Shown in pieces: positions 35,252 to 44,814 of a DNA stretch of 64,000 nt (positions within the stretch are counted from its first letter, which is position 1; every line of letters starts with the position of its first letter). Source of the stretch: Peristeroidobacter soli (GTDB lineage: Bacteria > Pseudomonadota > Gammaproteobacteria > Steroidobacterales > Steroidobacteraceae). Position numbers and translations under genes: made by a program. The stretch is taken from assembly GCF_004138485.1 (NCBI RefSeq), contig NZ_ML142848.1, positions 1,028,640-1,092,639 of the forward strand. The letters are read 5' to 3'. The notes under the pieces were generated by a model. The model made no database searches, was not told the DNA's origin, and was given only the letters and a program-made list of their open reading frames with translations.

Positions 35252-36937
35252 TCAAGCGGTCACGTCTACGCGCAGCTGCAGCTCGGCGATCATCTGCTCG
35301 CGCATGATGAACTTCTGAATCTTGCCCGTGACCGTCATCGGGAACTGCTCGACGAACCGAACGTGCGTCGGTACTTTGAAATGCGCGATCTGATCGCGAC
35401 AGAACAGCCGGATCGCATCGGCATCGCACGGTTCAACGCCTTTGAGCTTGATCCAGGCGCACACCACTTCGCCATACCGCTGATCCGGAATGCCGAACAC
35501 CTGCACGTCTTGAATCTGCGGATGGCGGTACAGGAACTCTTCCACCTCACGCGGTGAAATGTTCTCGCCGCCACGAATGATCAGATCCTTCACGCGACCG
35601 GCGATGTTGCAATAACCCTGGGCATCGATCACCGCCAGATCGCCCGTGTGCATCCAGCCTTGTTCGTCGACGGCCTGACGCGTCTTCTCGGCGTCATCCC
35701 AATAGCCGGTCATCACGCTGTAGCCGCGAGTCAGCAACTCGCCGCGCTCGCCTCGCGGCACCACTCGGCCATCGATATCGACGATCTTCACTTCCAGATG
35801 CGGATGAATCCTGCCGACCGTGGACACGCGACGCTCGATGGAATCGTCATTGCGGCTTTGGAAACTCACCGGGCTGGTCTCCGTCATGCCGTAAGCGATG
35901 GTGACCTCGCGCATGTGCATGTCAGCGATGACGCGCTTCATCACTTCGACCGGGCACGGCGCGCCCGCCATGACGCCGGTGCGCAGCGAACTCAAGTCAT
36001 ACTGCTGAAATTGTGGATGATCCAGCTCGGCGATAAACATCGTCGGTACGCCATAGAGGCCCGTGCATTTCTCGGCCGCGACCGCTTCCAACACAGCGCC
36101 GGGATCGAACGCCTCGGACGGAAAGATCATCGCCGCACCGTGCGTCACGCAACCAAGCACGCCCATCACCATGCCAAAGCAGTGATATAGCGGCACGGGA
36201 ATGCACAGGCTGTCCTCGTGCGAGAACGCCATGTGACTCGCGACGAAGTAGCCGTTGTTGACGATGTTGTGATGAGACAGCGTCGCGCCCTTGGGCAGGC
36301 CTGTCGTGCCACTCGTGAACTGAATATTGATGGGATCTTCCGGCTGCAACAGCGAACGCAGCTCGTTCAATCGTTCGCGTTCAACGTCGGTGCCCAAGGT
36401 TTCGACCACGCGGAACGGCATGAAGCCCGGCACACGCGCATCGTCGGTGAGAATCACGGTACGTAACGTCGGCAGCCGCGCGGACTGAAGATCACCGACC
36501 GCGCTCGTCGCCAGCTCCGGCGCGAGTTGCCGAAGCATGCCGACGTAGTCGCTGCTCTTGAAGTTGGGCGCGAGTATCAACGCCCGGCAGCCGACTTTGT
36601 TGAGCGCGAACTCCAGCTCCGAGATGCGATAAGCGGGATTGACGTTGACCAGAATCAAGCCGGCCTTGGCCGTCGCGAATTGGGTGAGCACCCATTCATA
36701 CCGGTTCGGCGACCAGATGCCGACCCGATCGCCCGGCTGCAGGCCCAGACCGAGCAAGCCGGCGGCGAAGCGTTCCGCCGCTTCGTTCAGTTCGCGATAG
36801 GTCCAGCGGATGTTCTGATGACGGACGATCAGCGCCGGCCGCTCGCCCCAGCGACGCGCCGCGTCCTCGAGCGCCATGCCGACGGTTTTGTAGAGCAGCG
36901 GCACCGACCCGGTGCCACAAACGTAGCTCAGCTCCAT
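35252..36937 (-). CDS. AMP-dependent acyl-CoA synthetase/ligase
   Basis: 561 aa from [15 protein letters not shown] (GGGGGA upstream); the ATG at 36967 adds an unconserved extension. AMP-binding signature [20 protein letters not shown], then [30 protein letters not shown] and catalytic Lys region VTGKIQKF. Similar to medium-chain/ACSF2-type fatty acyl-CoA synthetases: a carboxylate, ATP and CoA give an acyl-CoA. The exact chain length cannot be told. Confidence 0.9.
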   Translation of the reverse strand: MELSYVCGTGSVPLLYKTVGMALEDAARRWGERPALIVRHQNIRWTYRELNEAAERFAAGLLGLGLQPGDRVGIWSPNRYEWVLTQFATAKAGLILVNVNPAYRISELEFALNKVGCRALILAPNFKSSDYVGMLRQLAPELATSAVGDLQSARLPTLRTVILTDDARVPGFMPFRVVETLGTDVERERLNELRSLLQPEDPINIQFTSGTTGLPKGATLSHHNIVNNGYFVASHMAFSHEDSLCIPVPLYHCFGMVMGVLGCVTHGAAMIFPSEAFDPGAVLEAVAAEKCTGLYGVPTMFIAELDHPQFQQYDLSSLRTGVMAGAPCPVEVMKRVIADMHMREVTIAYGMTETSPVSFQSRNDDSIERRVSTVGRIHPHLEVKIVDIDGRVVPRGERGELLTRGYSVMTGYWDDAEKTRQAVDEQGWMHTGDLAVIDAQGYCNIAGRVKDLIIRGGENISPREVEEFLYRHPQIQDVQVFGIPDQRYGEVVCAWIKLKGVEPCDADAIRLFCRDQIAHFKVPTHVRFVEQFPMTVTGKIQKFIMREQMIAELQLRVDVTA

Positions 36938-36982
36938 GGATCCCCCAGCGAGCTCGCGGCCCGCCAATCTACATATCTGATT

Positions 36983-37486
36983 TCACGAGGCAGTCGAGAC
37001 GAAGCGTGCGTGCTCTCGATCTTTACGAACCTCATCGCCACGGAATACCTGACCGCTCATGGCCACGTACACCCCCGGGGGTAAGGTCTGCACCGCTGCG
37101 AAAGCCATCCCCAGGTTGAACATCGCATCGCTTTCCGCGAAACGGGCCGGCGACAGCGCGCCGGTGAAGACGATGGTCTTGCCGGCGATGGCTTTGAGCA
37201 CCTGGGCCGAGTCGGTCATGGTGTCGGTGCCGTGCGTGATGACGACCCGATCGGTGTCGAGCGCCGCGACCGTCTCGTACAGCGCCCGGCGATCCTGGTC
37301 GGTCAGGTCCAGGCTGTCCTTGCGAAACATCTCGACCACGCGGAACGGGCGCGTGACATTGGCCACGTCCAGCATCTTCTTGACCATGGGCTCGCCGATC
37401 TTGTACGCGCTGAGGGCGTCGAAGTAGGCCTTGTCGATGGTGCCGCCCGTGGTTATGACCACGATGGGTGCGATGACTTTTTGCAT
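36983..37486 (-). CDS. Short asparaginase-domain protein
   Basis: 167 aa from MQKVIAPIVVITTGGTIDKA. It contains the N-terminal asparaginase catalytic motifs (TTGGTID and THGTDTMTDSA) but lacks the C-terminal domain of full asparaginases (about 330 aa). A recognised compact family in proteobacteria rather than an obvious truncation, since the frame is intact and ends normally. Substrate unproven. It converges with nothing and lies 45 nt before the synthetase start. Confidence 0.82.
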   Translation of the reverse strand: MQKVIAPIVVITTGGTIDKAYFDALSAYKIGEPMVKKMLDVANVTRPFRVVEMFRKDSLDLTDQDRRALYETVAALDTDRVVITHGTDTMTDSAQVLKAIAGKTIVFTGALSPARFAESDAMFNLGMAFAAVQTLPPGVYVAMSGQVFRGDEVRKDREHARFVSTAS

Positions 37487-37595
37487 CCGGGCAAGATACC
37501 AGCCTGGCGGGTGGACCATAAAGACCCCCATGAACCCGCTTCACGAGTCCATGCGTTACAGTCGCCCCGCGTTTCAGGTCTTACAGGAGACGGCG

Positions 37596-38627
37596 ATGGA
37601 ATTCAGGCAATTGGGCGCATCGGGTTTCAGGGTCCCGGTGTTCAGCCTCGGCACCGGCACGTTCGGCGGCAAAGGTGAGTTCTTCAAGAGCTGGGGAGAG
37701 AACGACGCCCGGGAGGCGACCCGGCTGGTCGACATCTGCCTGGACGCCGGCATCAACATGTTCGACTCCGCCGATATCTACTCGGGGGGTGCCGCAGAAG
37801 AGATCCTGGGCGCGGCCATCAAGGGCCGGCGCGATCAGGTCATCATTTCCACTAAGGCCACCTTCCGCCACGGCAAGGGCCCGAACGACGTGGGCTCCTC
37901 GCGCTTCAACCTGGTGCGCGCGGTCGACAAGGCGCTGAGCCGTCTGGGAACCGACTACATCGACATCTTCCAACTGCACGGCTACGACGCGCTCACTCCG
38001 GTCGAAGAGACGCTGCAAACCCTCGACGACCTGGTGCGCGCGGGCAAGCTTCGTTACACCGGCGTCTCGAACTTCTCCGGCTGGCACTTGATGAAGTCGC
38101 TGGCCGCCTCGGATCGCCATGGCTGGAACCGCCACGTCGTGCACCAGGCGTATTACTCGCTGATCGGCCGCGATTACGAATGGGAGCTGATGCCGCTCGG
38201 TGTGGAGCAGAAAGTCAGCGCCATCGTCTGGAGTCCACTGGGTTGGGGCCGGCTGACCGGCAAGATCCGGCGCGGTCAGGGGCTGCCCGAAACTTCGCGC
38301 CTGCGCTCGCAATTGAGCATCGACAAAGGACCGCCGGTCGCGGACGAGTATCTTTACAAGGTCGTGGACGCGCTCGACGAAGTGGCGAAGGAAACCGGCA
38401 AGACGGTGCCGCAGATCGCTCTGAACTGGCTGTTACAGCGACCGACCGTTGCGAACGTCATCGTCGGCGCCCGCAACGAGGAGCAGCTGAAACAGAACCT
38501 CGGCGCGCTGGGTTGGAATCTCACGGCCGAGCAGGTGAAGAAACTGGATGAGGCCAGCGCGACGCCGCTGGCCTATCCGTACTGGCATCAGCGCGACTTC
38601 AAGGAACGCAATCCGCCGCCAGTCTGA
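37596..38627 (+). CDS. Aldo/keto reductase
   Basis: 343 aa from ATG 37596 with AGGAGA upstream. TIM-barrel with family motifs: FRVPVFSLGTGTFGG, DAGINMFDSADIYSGGAAEE, the KATFRHG stretch, LGTDYIDIFQLHGYD and NVIVGARNEEQLKQNLGALG. The catalytic Asp-Tyr pair is visible in FDSADIY; the Lys and His partners are expected in the following strands (STKATF, QLHGYD). NADPH-dependent reduction of aldehydes or ketones; natural substrate unknown. Confidence 0.92.
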   Translation: MEFRQLGASGFRVPVFSLGTGTFGGKGEFFKSWGENDAREATRLVDICLDAGINMFDSADIYSGGAAEEILGAAIKGRRDQVIISTKATFRHGKGPNDVGSSRFNLVRAVDKALSRLGTDYIDIFQLHGYDALTPVEETLQTLDDLVRAGKLRYTGVSNFSGWHLMKSLAASDRHGWNRHVVHQAYYSLIGRDYEWELMPLGVEQKVSAIVWSPLGWGRLTGKIRRGQGLPETSRLRSQLSIDKGPPVADEYLYKVVDALDEVAKETGKTVPQIALNWLLQRPTVANVIVGARNEEQLKQNLGALGWNLTAEQVKKLDEASATPLAYPYWHQRDFKERNPPPV

Positions 38628-38637
38628 TGGGCCCTGA

Positions 38638-38666
38638 CGACGGGCACGCTCAACGCGTGCTCGTCG
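38638..38666. terminator. Stem-loop between convergent aldo/keto reductase and D-aminoacylase-like genes
   Basis: CGACG-G-GCACGC pairs with GCGTGC-T-CGTCG around a 5-nt loop, followed on the plus strand by CCGCCGTCTTTT. It overlaps the last codons of the minus-strand gene. Confidence 0.55.
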
Positions 38667-40356
38667 CCGCCGTCTTTTGATAGCCAGGTCCACGCACGAC
38701 CTGGCCGGGCTTCGCGCCGGTGTGCTCGCCGTCGCGAAGCACCTGCACGCCATTCACGAAGACGTGTTGCACGCCGGTCGCGTACTGATGCGGCTTCTCG
38801 AAGGTCGCGTGATCCTGGATGGTCTTCGGATCGAACACCACGATGTCGGCGAAGCATTCCTTCTTCAGACAACCGCGATGGGTCAGCTTGAACGTCTCGG
38901 CCGGCAGGCTGGTGAGACGACGGATCGCATCCTGCAGCGTCGTCACTTTCTCATCGCGAACATACTTGCCGAGGAAGCGGGCGAACGTGCCGTAGGTACG
39001 CGGATGCGGATTGCTGAGCAGGAACGGGCCTTCCGGCGCCGAAGCTTCCGCATCCGAATCGATGTTCACCCAAGGCTGCGACAGGCCGAGCTTCACATTC
39101 TCTTCCGACATCAGGAAGTAAGCGGTGCCGACGCGCGTGTGATCTTCGATGACCAGATCGATCGCCGCATCTTCCGGCGACACGCCCCGCATCCTGGCGA
39201 CTTCGGCCAGCGTTTTGCCGGTGAGCGGCTTGAGCTTGTCCGTCTTGAAACCGATCAACAGCACGCGACTGGCATCGCCCGCCCCTTGCAGCAGGCTTTC
39301 GAAGTCGGCGTTCGGATCGCGCATTTCCTTGAGCACACGCGCGCGGATCTCAGGCTTCTTCAAGCGCGCGACCCAATCATCGATACCGCCTTCCTGTACC
39401 CACGTCGGCATGGCCGCATCGAGGCCAGTGGCGCCCGCCGTGTAGGCATACATATCGGCGGTGATCTTCTGACCGGACTTGCGAGCGGCTTCGATCTTGT
39501 CGATGGCCTGCTGCATCTTCGGCCAGTTCTTCTTGCCCGCGGCCTTCAAGTGATAGACCTGCGCCGGCACCTTGGCTTGCTTCGAGATCAGCAACAGCTC
39601 GTCCAGCGCTTCGAGGAACCGGTCGCCTTCGCTGCGCATGTGTGAAATGTAAGCGCCGCCAAATTCACCAGCCGCCTTGGTGATCGCGATCAGCTCGTCG
39701 GTCTTCGCATAGTTGCCGGGCGCGTAGATCAATGAGCTGCCGACGCCGAGCGCGCCTTCGCGCATCGCCTGACGAACCAGATCCTGCATCCGCTTCAGCT
39801 CTTCCGGCGTGGGCGCGCGGTTGGCGAAACCGATTTCGTGCTGCCGAACCGTGGCCGCGCCGACGAACGAAGCGATGTTCGGCGAAATGCCCTTCTTCAC
39901 CAGGAAGTCCAGATATTCGCCGAGCGTGGTCCAGCTGATGTCGTAGCGGATATCGCCCTGGGTCTTGAGCATCTCGTCGCGAATCGTGGCGTTGACCGGC
40001 CCCATCGAGGTGCCTTCGCCAAAGATCTCCAGGGTCACGCCCTGCTTGATGTCGCTCATGCCGCGACCGTCGTAAATCAACGATTCGGTGGCCCAGGACA
40101 GCGTATTGATGAAGCCCGGCGCCACCGCCAGCCCCTTGGCATCGACAGTCTGCTTGCCCTGGTAATCGGCGAGCTTGCCGACCGCGACGACACGGCCATT
40201 GCGTACCGCCACCGAACCTTGGACGGGATTGCCGCCGCTGCCGTCGTAAATCACGCCGTTGTTGATCAGCAGGTCGACTTGTTCGGCCGCCGAGGCCGCG
40301 GTCGTCAGGCCGAGGCATAGGACGATCTTCGCGATGACGAGAGGCTTGAGACGCAC
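38650..40356 (-). CDS. D-aminoacylase-like amidohydrolase, exported
   Basis: 568 aa with a signal peptide ending near TTAASAA. Amidohydrolase start VDLLINNGVIYDGSGGNPVQ and terminal CFADIVVFDPKTIQDHATFE with HVFVNGVQVLRDGEHTGAKP are as in N-acyl-D-amino-acid deacylases. The usual PGFIDxHxH metal motif is replaced: here it reads APGFINTLSWATESL, and the usual GNCG Cys region is EIFGEGTSMGPV. Later metal ligands (YISHMRSEGD) are present. It probably belongs to a subfamily with altered metal binding; activity on D-amino acids should not be assumed. Confidence 0.82.
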   Translation of the reverse strand: MRLKPLVIAKIVLCLGLTTAASAAEQVDLLINNGVIYDGSGGNPVQGSVAVRNGRVVAVGKLADYQGKQTVDAKGLAVAPGFINTLSWATESLIYDGRGMSDIKQGVTLEIFGEGTSMGPVNATIRDEMLKTQGDIRYDISWTTLGEYLDFLVKKGISPNIASFVGAATVRQHEIGFANRAPTPEELKRMQDLVRQAMREGALGVGSSLIYAPGNYAKTDELIAITKAAGEFGGAYISHMRSEGDRFLEALDELLLISKQAKVPAQVYHLKAAGKKNWPKMQQAIDKIEAARKSGQKITADMYAYTAGATGLDAAMPTWVQEGGIDDWVARLKKPEIRARVLKEMRDPNADFESLLQGAGDASRVLLIGFKTDKLKPLTGKTLAEVARMRGVSPEDAAIDLVIEDHTRVGTAYFLMSEENVKLGLSQPWVNIDSDAEASAPEGPFLLSNPHPRTYGTFARFLGKYVRDEKVTTLQDAIRRLTSLPAETFKLTHRGCLKKECFADIVVFDPKTIQDHATFEKPHQYATGVQHVFVNGVQVLRDGEHTGAKPGQVVRGPGYQKTAATSTR

Positions 40357-40492
40357 GATGGCTCCAAACGATGACGAATGGGGGAAGCGACCCTAGCGCA
40401 GATCCGCGCTTGTCGCACAGAGATTCACAACCTGAGCTACAAGGAAGACCATCCCGGGGCCCGCTTCCTGCAAGACCGCCGCGACCACAGGC

Positions 40493-42463
40493 TCAGCTTT
40501 CGAAGACCCTCTCCAGCACGCCGGCCAGTTCCTCCACGGTATCGGGCTTGAGCACGAGTTCGCGGACGCCAACCTGCTTGGCGATCACGCGATCCTCGGC
40601 GCGCACGTAGCCGGAGGTGACGACGACGGGCAGGTCGGCACGAACTTCTCGAATGGCCTGCGCGACGTGGAAGCCCGACATGCCCGGCATGGACAGGTCG
40701 GTGACGATTACGTCGAAGGCGGCCGGCTGTTCACGCAAGGCTTGCAAAGCCTGCTCGGCGTCGGTGAAGCCGGTGACTTGATAGCCGGACTTCTGAAGCA
40801 TGCGAATCATCAGATAGACGAGCGCGTCCTCGTCGTCGATATACATCACACGCCGGCCGCGCCCTTGCGCTGGCGGGGTGGCGACCACTGGCTGGGTCGG
40901 CGACGGGGCCGCATCGACGGCTGGAAAATACAGTCTGAATGTCGCACCTCGTCCGGGCTCGCTGGTTGCAAGCACCGATCCTTCATGGCTGCGCATGATG
41001 CCGTCGACCACGCTGAGCCCAAGCCCCGTGCCGCGCCCCACCGGCTTCGTCGTGAAGAACGGATCGAACACGCGATCGAGCGTGGCCTTGTCCATGCCAC
41101 TGCCCGTATCGGTCACGGACAACCGCACATAGCGACCGGCTTTCAATTCCGGCGTCAAAGTCCCGCCTTGCGCGACATGCACCTCGTCGAGCGCCACGCT
41201 GATACATCCGGCCGCGCCGTCGCCGATGGCATGTGCCGAGTTGGTCACCAGATTGATCATGATCTGATGAATCTGGGTCGCATCGGCCCGCACCGACGGC
41301 AACGCTGCGGCGAAATGGGTGTTGATCTCGATCATCGCCGGCAGCGTCGCACGCAACAGCTTGATTGCATCCTCCACCGCGGGCTGCAGCTGAAGCACTT
41401 CGCGACGACAATCGTTCTGCCGGCTGAAGGTCAGAATGCGATTGACCAGATCGGTGGCCCGCGCAGTGGCCTTCGCGATCTCGGCCAGGTTGTTTTGAAT
41501 CGGATGCTCGGGCGCCAGCTCCAGCTTCGCCAGACGCGTGTTGCCGGCCACCGCCAGCAGAATATTGTTGAAGTCATGAGCGATACCGCCGGCGAGCGTG
41601 CCCAGCGCTTCGATCTTCTGCGCGTGATGCAAGGCATCTTCGGCGTTCCTGCGCGCCGTGACATCGATCGTCGCGCCGATCATCCGCGTGGCGACGCCCT
41701 GCTCGTCCCGCTCGATCTGCCCGTTGACGTCGACCCATTGCGAGACGCCGTCGGGACGGAGCAAACGAAACTCCAGCGAGATCTCGCGCGCATTGCCCTT
41801 GATATGTTCTTCCATGGAGCGGCCAACCCACTCCCGATCTTCCGGATGCAACAGCGCCGTTGCCGTGGCGATAGGCAATATTCCGTGATGACGACGCTGC
41901 CCCCAAAGTTTGTACATCGCGCTGTCCCACCACACGGTGCGCTTGTGCAGGTCCCAAACCCAGGTGCCGATGCGCCCCGCTCTCACCGCCGCCCGCAATC
42001 GTTCCTCACTGTGTCGATTGCGAACGTGCGACACATGACCGCTACGGTGATGCCCGGTTCGCGGCCTGACGGCAATCAGCGTGCATCGCGCATCGCCGGC
42101 CTCGACCGGCAGTTGGATGAAGCGCAACGGGAAGGTGCTGCCATCGAGACGATGTCCGGTGGCGCGTCGACGGGTCGCGAGCGACTCACCGCGATCCAGG
42201 GGGCGCCATGCTGGAATCAACTCATCGATCGCGAACTGAGTCAGATCGCGCTGCTCGTAGCCAAACAATCTGGCGGCGGCACGGTTGCCCGCGGTGATGT
42301 GTCCATACTCGTCGATCAATACCGCCGCCGCCGGCCAATGCGCCAGCGTCAGTCGCACGATCGTCGAGCCCAATCCCTCTTCCCCAGTCTGGTCGTCACC
42401 GTCCCTGTGTGGCGACTGTTGCCGCGGCTGGCCACCACGGCGATTCGCCCGAACGGATTTCAC
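40493..42463 (-). CDS. PAS-domain hybrid histidine kinase with receiver domain
   Basis: 656 aa, no membrane segment. A PAS domain (about 45-130; NRAAARLFGYEQRDLTQFAI) and a second PAS/PAC (about 160-285; SLEFRLLRPDGVSQWVDVNG). The kinase has H-box LGTLAGGIAHDFNNILLAVA with the phospho-His, N-box MINLVTNSAHAIGDG and G-box DTGSGMDKATLDRVFDPFFT, GTGLGLSVV. The C-terminal receiver has VMYIDDEDAL and the phospho-Asp in VIVTDLSMPGMSG. Cytoplasmic sensor; no dedicated output gene is adjacent. Confidence 0.92.
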   Translation of the reverse strand: MKSVRANRRGGQPRQQSPHRDGDDQTGEEGLGSTIVRLTLAHWPAAAVLIDEYGHITAGNRAAARLFGYEQRDLTQFAIDELIPAWRPLDRGESLATRRRATGHRLDGSTFPLRFIQLPVEAGDARCTLIAVRPRTGHHRSGHVSHVRNRHSEERLRAAVRAGRIGTWVWDLHKRTVWWDSAMYKLWGQRRHHGILPIATATALLHPEDREWVGRSMEEHIKGNAREISLEFRLLRPDGVSQWVDVNGQIERDEQGVATRMIGATIDVTARRNAEDALHHAQKIEALGTLAGGIAHDFNNILLAVAGNTRLAKLELAPEHPIQNNLAEIAKATARATDLVNRILTFSRQNDCRREVLQLQPAVEDAIKLLRATLPAMIEINTHFAAALPSVRADATQIHQIMINLVTNSAHAIGDGAAGCISVALDEVHVAQGGTLTPELKAGRYVRLSVTDTGSGMDKATLDRVFDPFFTTKPVGRGTGLGLSVVDGIMRSHEGSVLATSEPGRGATFRLYFPAVDAAPSPTQPVVATPPAQGRGRRVMYIDDEDALVYLMIRMLQKSGYQVTGFTDAEQALQALREQPAAFDVIVTDLSMPGMSGFHVAQAIREVRADLPVVVTSGYVRAEDRVIAKQVGVRELVLKPDTVEELAGVLERVFES

Positions 42464-42510
42464 AGGTCACCTCTGCGGGCCTGATCGATTAATTATTCCT
42501 GAAACATCGA

Positions 42511-42540
42511 AGCCCCACCCGACTGCTGTCGGATGGGGCT
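42511..42540 (-). terminator. Terminator downstream of the thioredoxin gene
   Basis: AGCCCCA-C-CCGAC pairs with GTCGG-A-TGGGGCT around TGCT, 70 nt past the thioredoxin stop and before the histidine kinase gene. A GC-rich stem without a long T run. Confidence 0.65.
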
Positions 42541-42610
42541 ATCTGTTTCTACTACGCTACGCAACAGCGCGCACGTAGGAATTACCGTCGGACGTTATTG
42601 CCTGTCCGTC

Positions 42611-42943
42611 TCAGGACAATTTCGCATCGATCAGCGCTGTCAGATCCGCCTTGCGCGGCAGACCGACTTTCTGACCGACCACTTCGCCACCCTTGAACAG
42701 CAGGACCGTCGGCACGCCACGGACACCGAAGCGATACGCCGTCTGATTGTTGGCATCGACGTCGATGGTCTTCACTGTCAGACGACCGTCATAATCGCGC
42801 GCGATGTCTTCGATCATCGGCTTCATCGCCTTGCACGGACCGCACCAGTCCGCTTCGAACTTCAGCAGCACCGGACCCGCGGCGGACAGCACCTGCTCGT
42901 TGAAGCTGGCGTCCGTTACCGCGACAAACTTCCCATCGCTCAT
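42611..42943 (-). CDS. trxA: Thioredoxin
   Basis: 110 aa from MSDGKFVAVTDASFNEQVLS, with GGAGAGG upstream. Active site EADWCGPCKAM and the cis-Pro loop VRGVPTVLLFKGG are complete. Cytoplasmic dithiol-disulfide reductase. A long in-frame extension upstream (to 43507) has no thioredoxin homology and runs antisense to the deacetylase gene. Confidence 0.94.
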   Translation of the reverse strand: MSDGKFVAVTDASFNEQVLSAAGPVLLKFEADWCGPCKAMKPMIEDIARDYDGRLTVKTIDVDANNQTAYRFGVRGVPTVLLFKGGEVVGQKVGLPRKADLTALIDAKLS

Positions 42944-42982
42944 GAACCTCTCCTTCTCGGAGTGTGACCTTGGTGAGCCAAC

Positions 42983-43930
42983 ATGCGCCCGAGGGCAGTC
43001 ACGGGCAATCGCCATTGGCAATCCCATCAATCGACAACTTCGATGGCGCTTGCCATCATGGGCTTCCTTCACCACCGAGTTGCGCCGTTGAGCCTGTGTC
43101 GTGCCGATAAGTTCCTGCTGGCCAGTGCGGCTGTAACCCTCGGCTCCGCCACGGTTTTCGGCCCCGGTGCGCTGGGCCTGGGAATGCCGCTGAGCGCCTA
43201 TGCGCTGCTGGTGGCGGACGGCATCTTCCGCCCTGCCTCCTCGCTGCTGTACCCGACGCTGGTCCGGGGCCGAACCGACCGGCCGCGAGTGGCACTCACT
43301 TTCGATGACGGGCCCGATCCAGAGGTCACCCCCGCCGTGCTGGATTTGCTCGCGAAGTACCACGCCCGCGCGACGTTCTTCGTCATTGGCCGTTATCTGG
43401 ACAAACATCGGGCGTTGGGCGAGCGCATGCATCGTGAAGGCCACGAGATCGGCAATCACTCCTGGCATCACTCGCCGTTTCAGAATTTCTATCCGGCCTC
43501 CGGGCACGGCGTCGAAATCGATCGTTGCTCACAGCTGATCCAGGCGGTGACGCAATCGAAACGCGAGCCGTTGTATCGGCCGCCGGTCGGCTTGAAGAGT
43601 CCCGGGATGTCACGCGCGGCTCACAAGCGCAAGCTCGAGGTCGTAGCGTGGTCCATCCATTCGAGAGACACCATGGCGCGCGATCCTCACGCGGTCGCGA
43701 ACGGCGTGGTGAATCGCGCCCGACCAGGAGATATCGTGCTACTGCATGACGGGCACGATCGCGAGAACCATCATCGCCCGCTGATTCTCGAAGCGCTGCC
43801 ATTGTTGTTGGAAGGGCTGCGCCAGCGCGGGCTCGAATCGGTGACGGTCAGCGAGCTGTCGAACGAAACTCAGCCGGCGACACCCGCTCCCAACGGCGCC
43901 AGACTCGCCGCAGATGATGCGCGGAGCTGA
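42983..43930 (+). CDS. NodB-type polysaccharide deacetylase
   Basis: 315 aa. N-terminal hydrophobic segments (LLASAAVTLGSATVFGPGAL and GLGMPLSAYALLVADG) suggest a membrane anchor. Deacetylase motifs are all present: VALTFDDGPDPEVTP, EGHEIGNHSWHH, YRPPVGLKSPGM, VVAWSIHSRDT, DIVLLHDGH. It removes acetyl groups from a glycan such as peptidoglycan or an exopolysaccharide. Starts at 43043 or 43058 are also possible. Its 3' end overlaps the convergent GlxA-type regulator by 83 nt. Confidence 0.87.
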   Translation: MRPRAVTGNRHWQSHQSTTSMALAIMGFLHHRVAPLSLCRADKFLLASAAVTLGSATVFGPGALGLGMPLSAYALLVADGIFRPASSLLYPTLVRGRTDRPRVALTFDDGPDPEVTPAVLDLLAKYHARATFFVIGRYLDKHRALGERMHREGHEIGNHSWHHSPFQNFYPASGHGVEIDRCSQLIQAVTQSKREPLYRPPVGLKSPGMSRAAHKRKLEVVAWSIHSRDTMARDPHAVANGVVNRARPGDIVLLHDGHDRENHHRPLILEALPLLLEGLRQRGLESVTVSELSNETQPATPAPNGARLAADDARS

Positions 43931-44804
43931 AGCCGCTGCGCTCGGCGACCCGCTCCAACGCTAAATCACTATTCGCGACCATTTCTCGCGCCACCGCCAC
44001 GCGAAGGCGCTGCACGTAATCGAGCGGCGAGCATCCTGCGTGCTCCGCGAACAGCCGGCCGAGATTTCGAGCGCTCATACAAGCAATCGCAGCCAGCTTT
44101 GAAGAGGACCAGTCCGCGGCGGGATTGCGAGCAATCGCATCCTGGACTTTGTGAACCGCGGGATGAATGTGATTTCGGTGCATGACCCACGCCGAGAGCT
44201 GCGGGTCGGCGGTGGTCCGCCTCATGTAAACGACGAGATCGCGTGCCACAGCCACGGCAATCTTGTGACCCAATTGCTGACCGATCATGTGCAGCACGAG
44301 GTCGATGCCTGACGTCACGCCGGCACTCGTCATGACATGACCGTCCTCGACGAAGATCCGATTGCCGTGCACCGTCGCACTCGGCTCGATCCTGGCGAGC
44401 TCACTGACCAGATCGTGGTGTGTCGTGCACTCACGCCCGCGCAACAGCCCGGCGTTCGCAGCCACCAGGCTGCCCGAGCAAACACACATCAATGTCACCG
44501 TTTCATTGCGAGCGATGACCTGCAGCCACCGGGTCAGTTGCTTGAACGGTTCCGATTCCAGATCGAACGCGGCCGTCGTGACCCCCGCGACGACGACAAT
44601 CGCATGGTCCGGCACGGTGGCCGGCAACGGCTGCAGCTCGCAAAGCTGCAGCCCGATGCAGGAACGCAATGAGGAACTGCTGCCAACGAACTGAAGATCG
44701 TAGCTGCCGGGCACGAGCTTGGTGGCCAACCGAAACGCTTCGGCCGCACCGGCCACGTCGAGCAGCACGACCTCAGGCAACAGCGCGAACAGCACCGTCC
44801 TCAT
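43848..44804 (-). CDS. GlxA-family regulator (DJ-1/PfpI-AraC)
   Basis: 318 aa. The N-terminal DJ-1/PfpI-like domain contains VTLMCVCSGSLVAANAGLLR with the nucleophile-elbow Cys; the C-terminal AraC domain has SSKLAAIACMSARNLGRLFA, EHAGCSPLDYVQRLRVA and ALERVAERSGFSSAHHLRRV. It lies 10 nt after the cysteine-hydrolase gene on the same strand, so it probably regulates that enzyme. The last 83 nt overlap the deacetylase gene antisense. Confidence 0.9.
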   Translation of the reverse strand: MRTVLFALLPEVVLLDVAGAAEAFRLATKLVPGSYDLQFVGSSSSLRSCIGLQLCELQPLPATVPDHAIVVVAGVTTAAFDLESEPFKQLTRWLQVIARNETVTLMCVCSGSLVAANAGLLRGRECTTHHDLVSELARIEPSATVHGNRIFVEDGHVMTSAGVTSGIDLVLHMIGQQLGHKIAVAVARDLVVYMRRTTADPQLSAWVMHRNHIHPAVHKVQDAIARNPAADWSSSKLAAIACMSARNLGRLFAEHAGCSPLDYVQRLRVAVAREMVANSDLALERVAERSGFSSAHHLRRVWRRWERVSPAEFRSTAR

Positions 44805-44814
44805 GCGTTGGTCC

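Noticed and set aside
42947-43507. Long N-terminal extension of the thioredoxin frame
   Set aside because: It is antisense to the deacetylase catalytic domain; thioredoxin homology starts at MSDGKF with a good Shine-Dalgarno.
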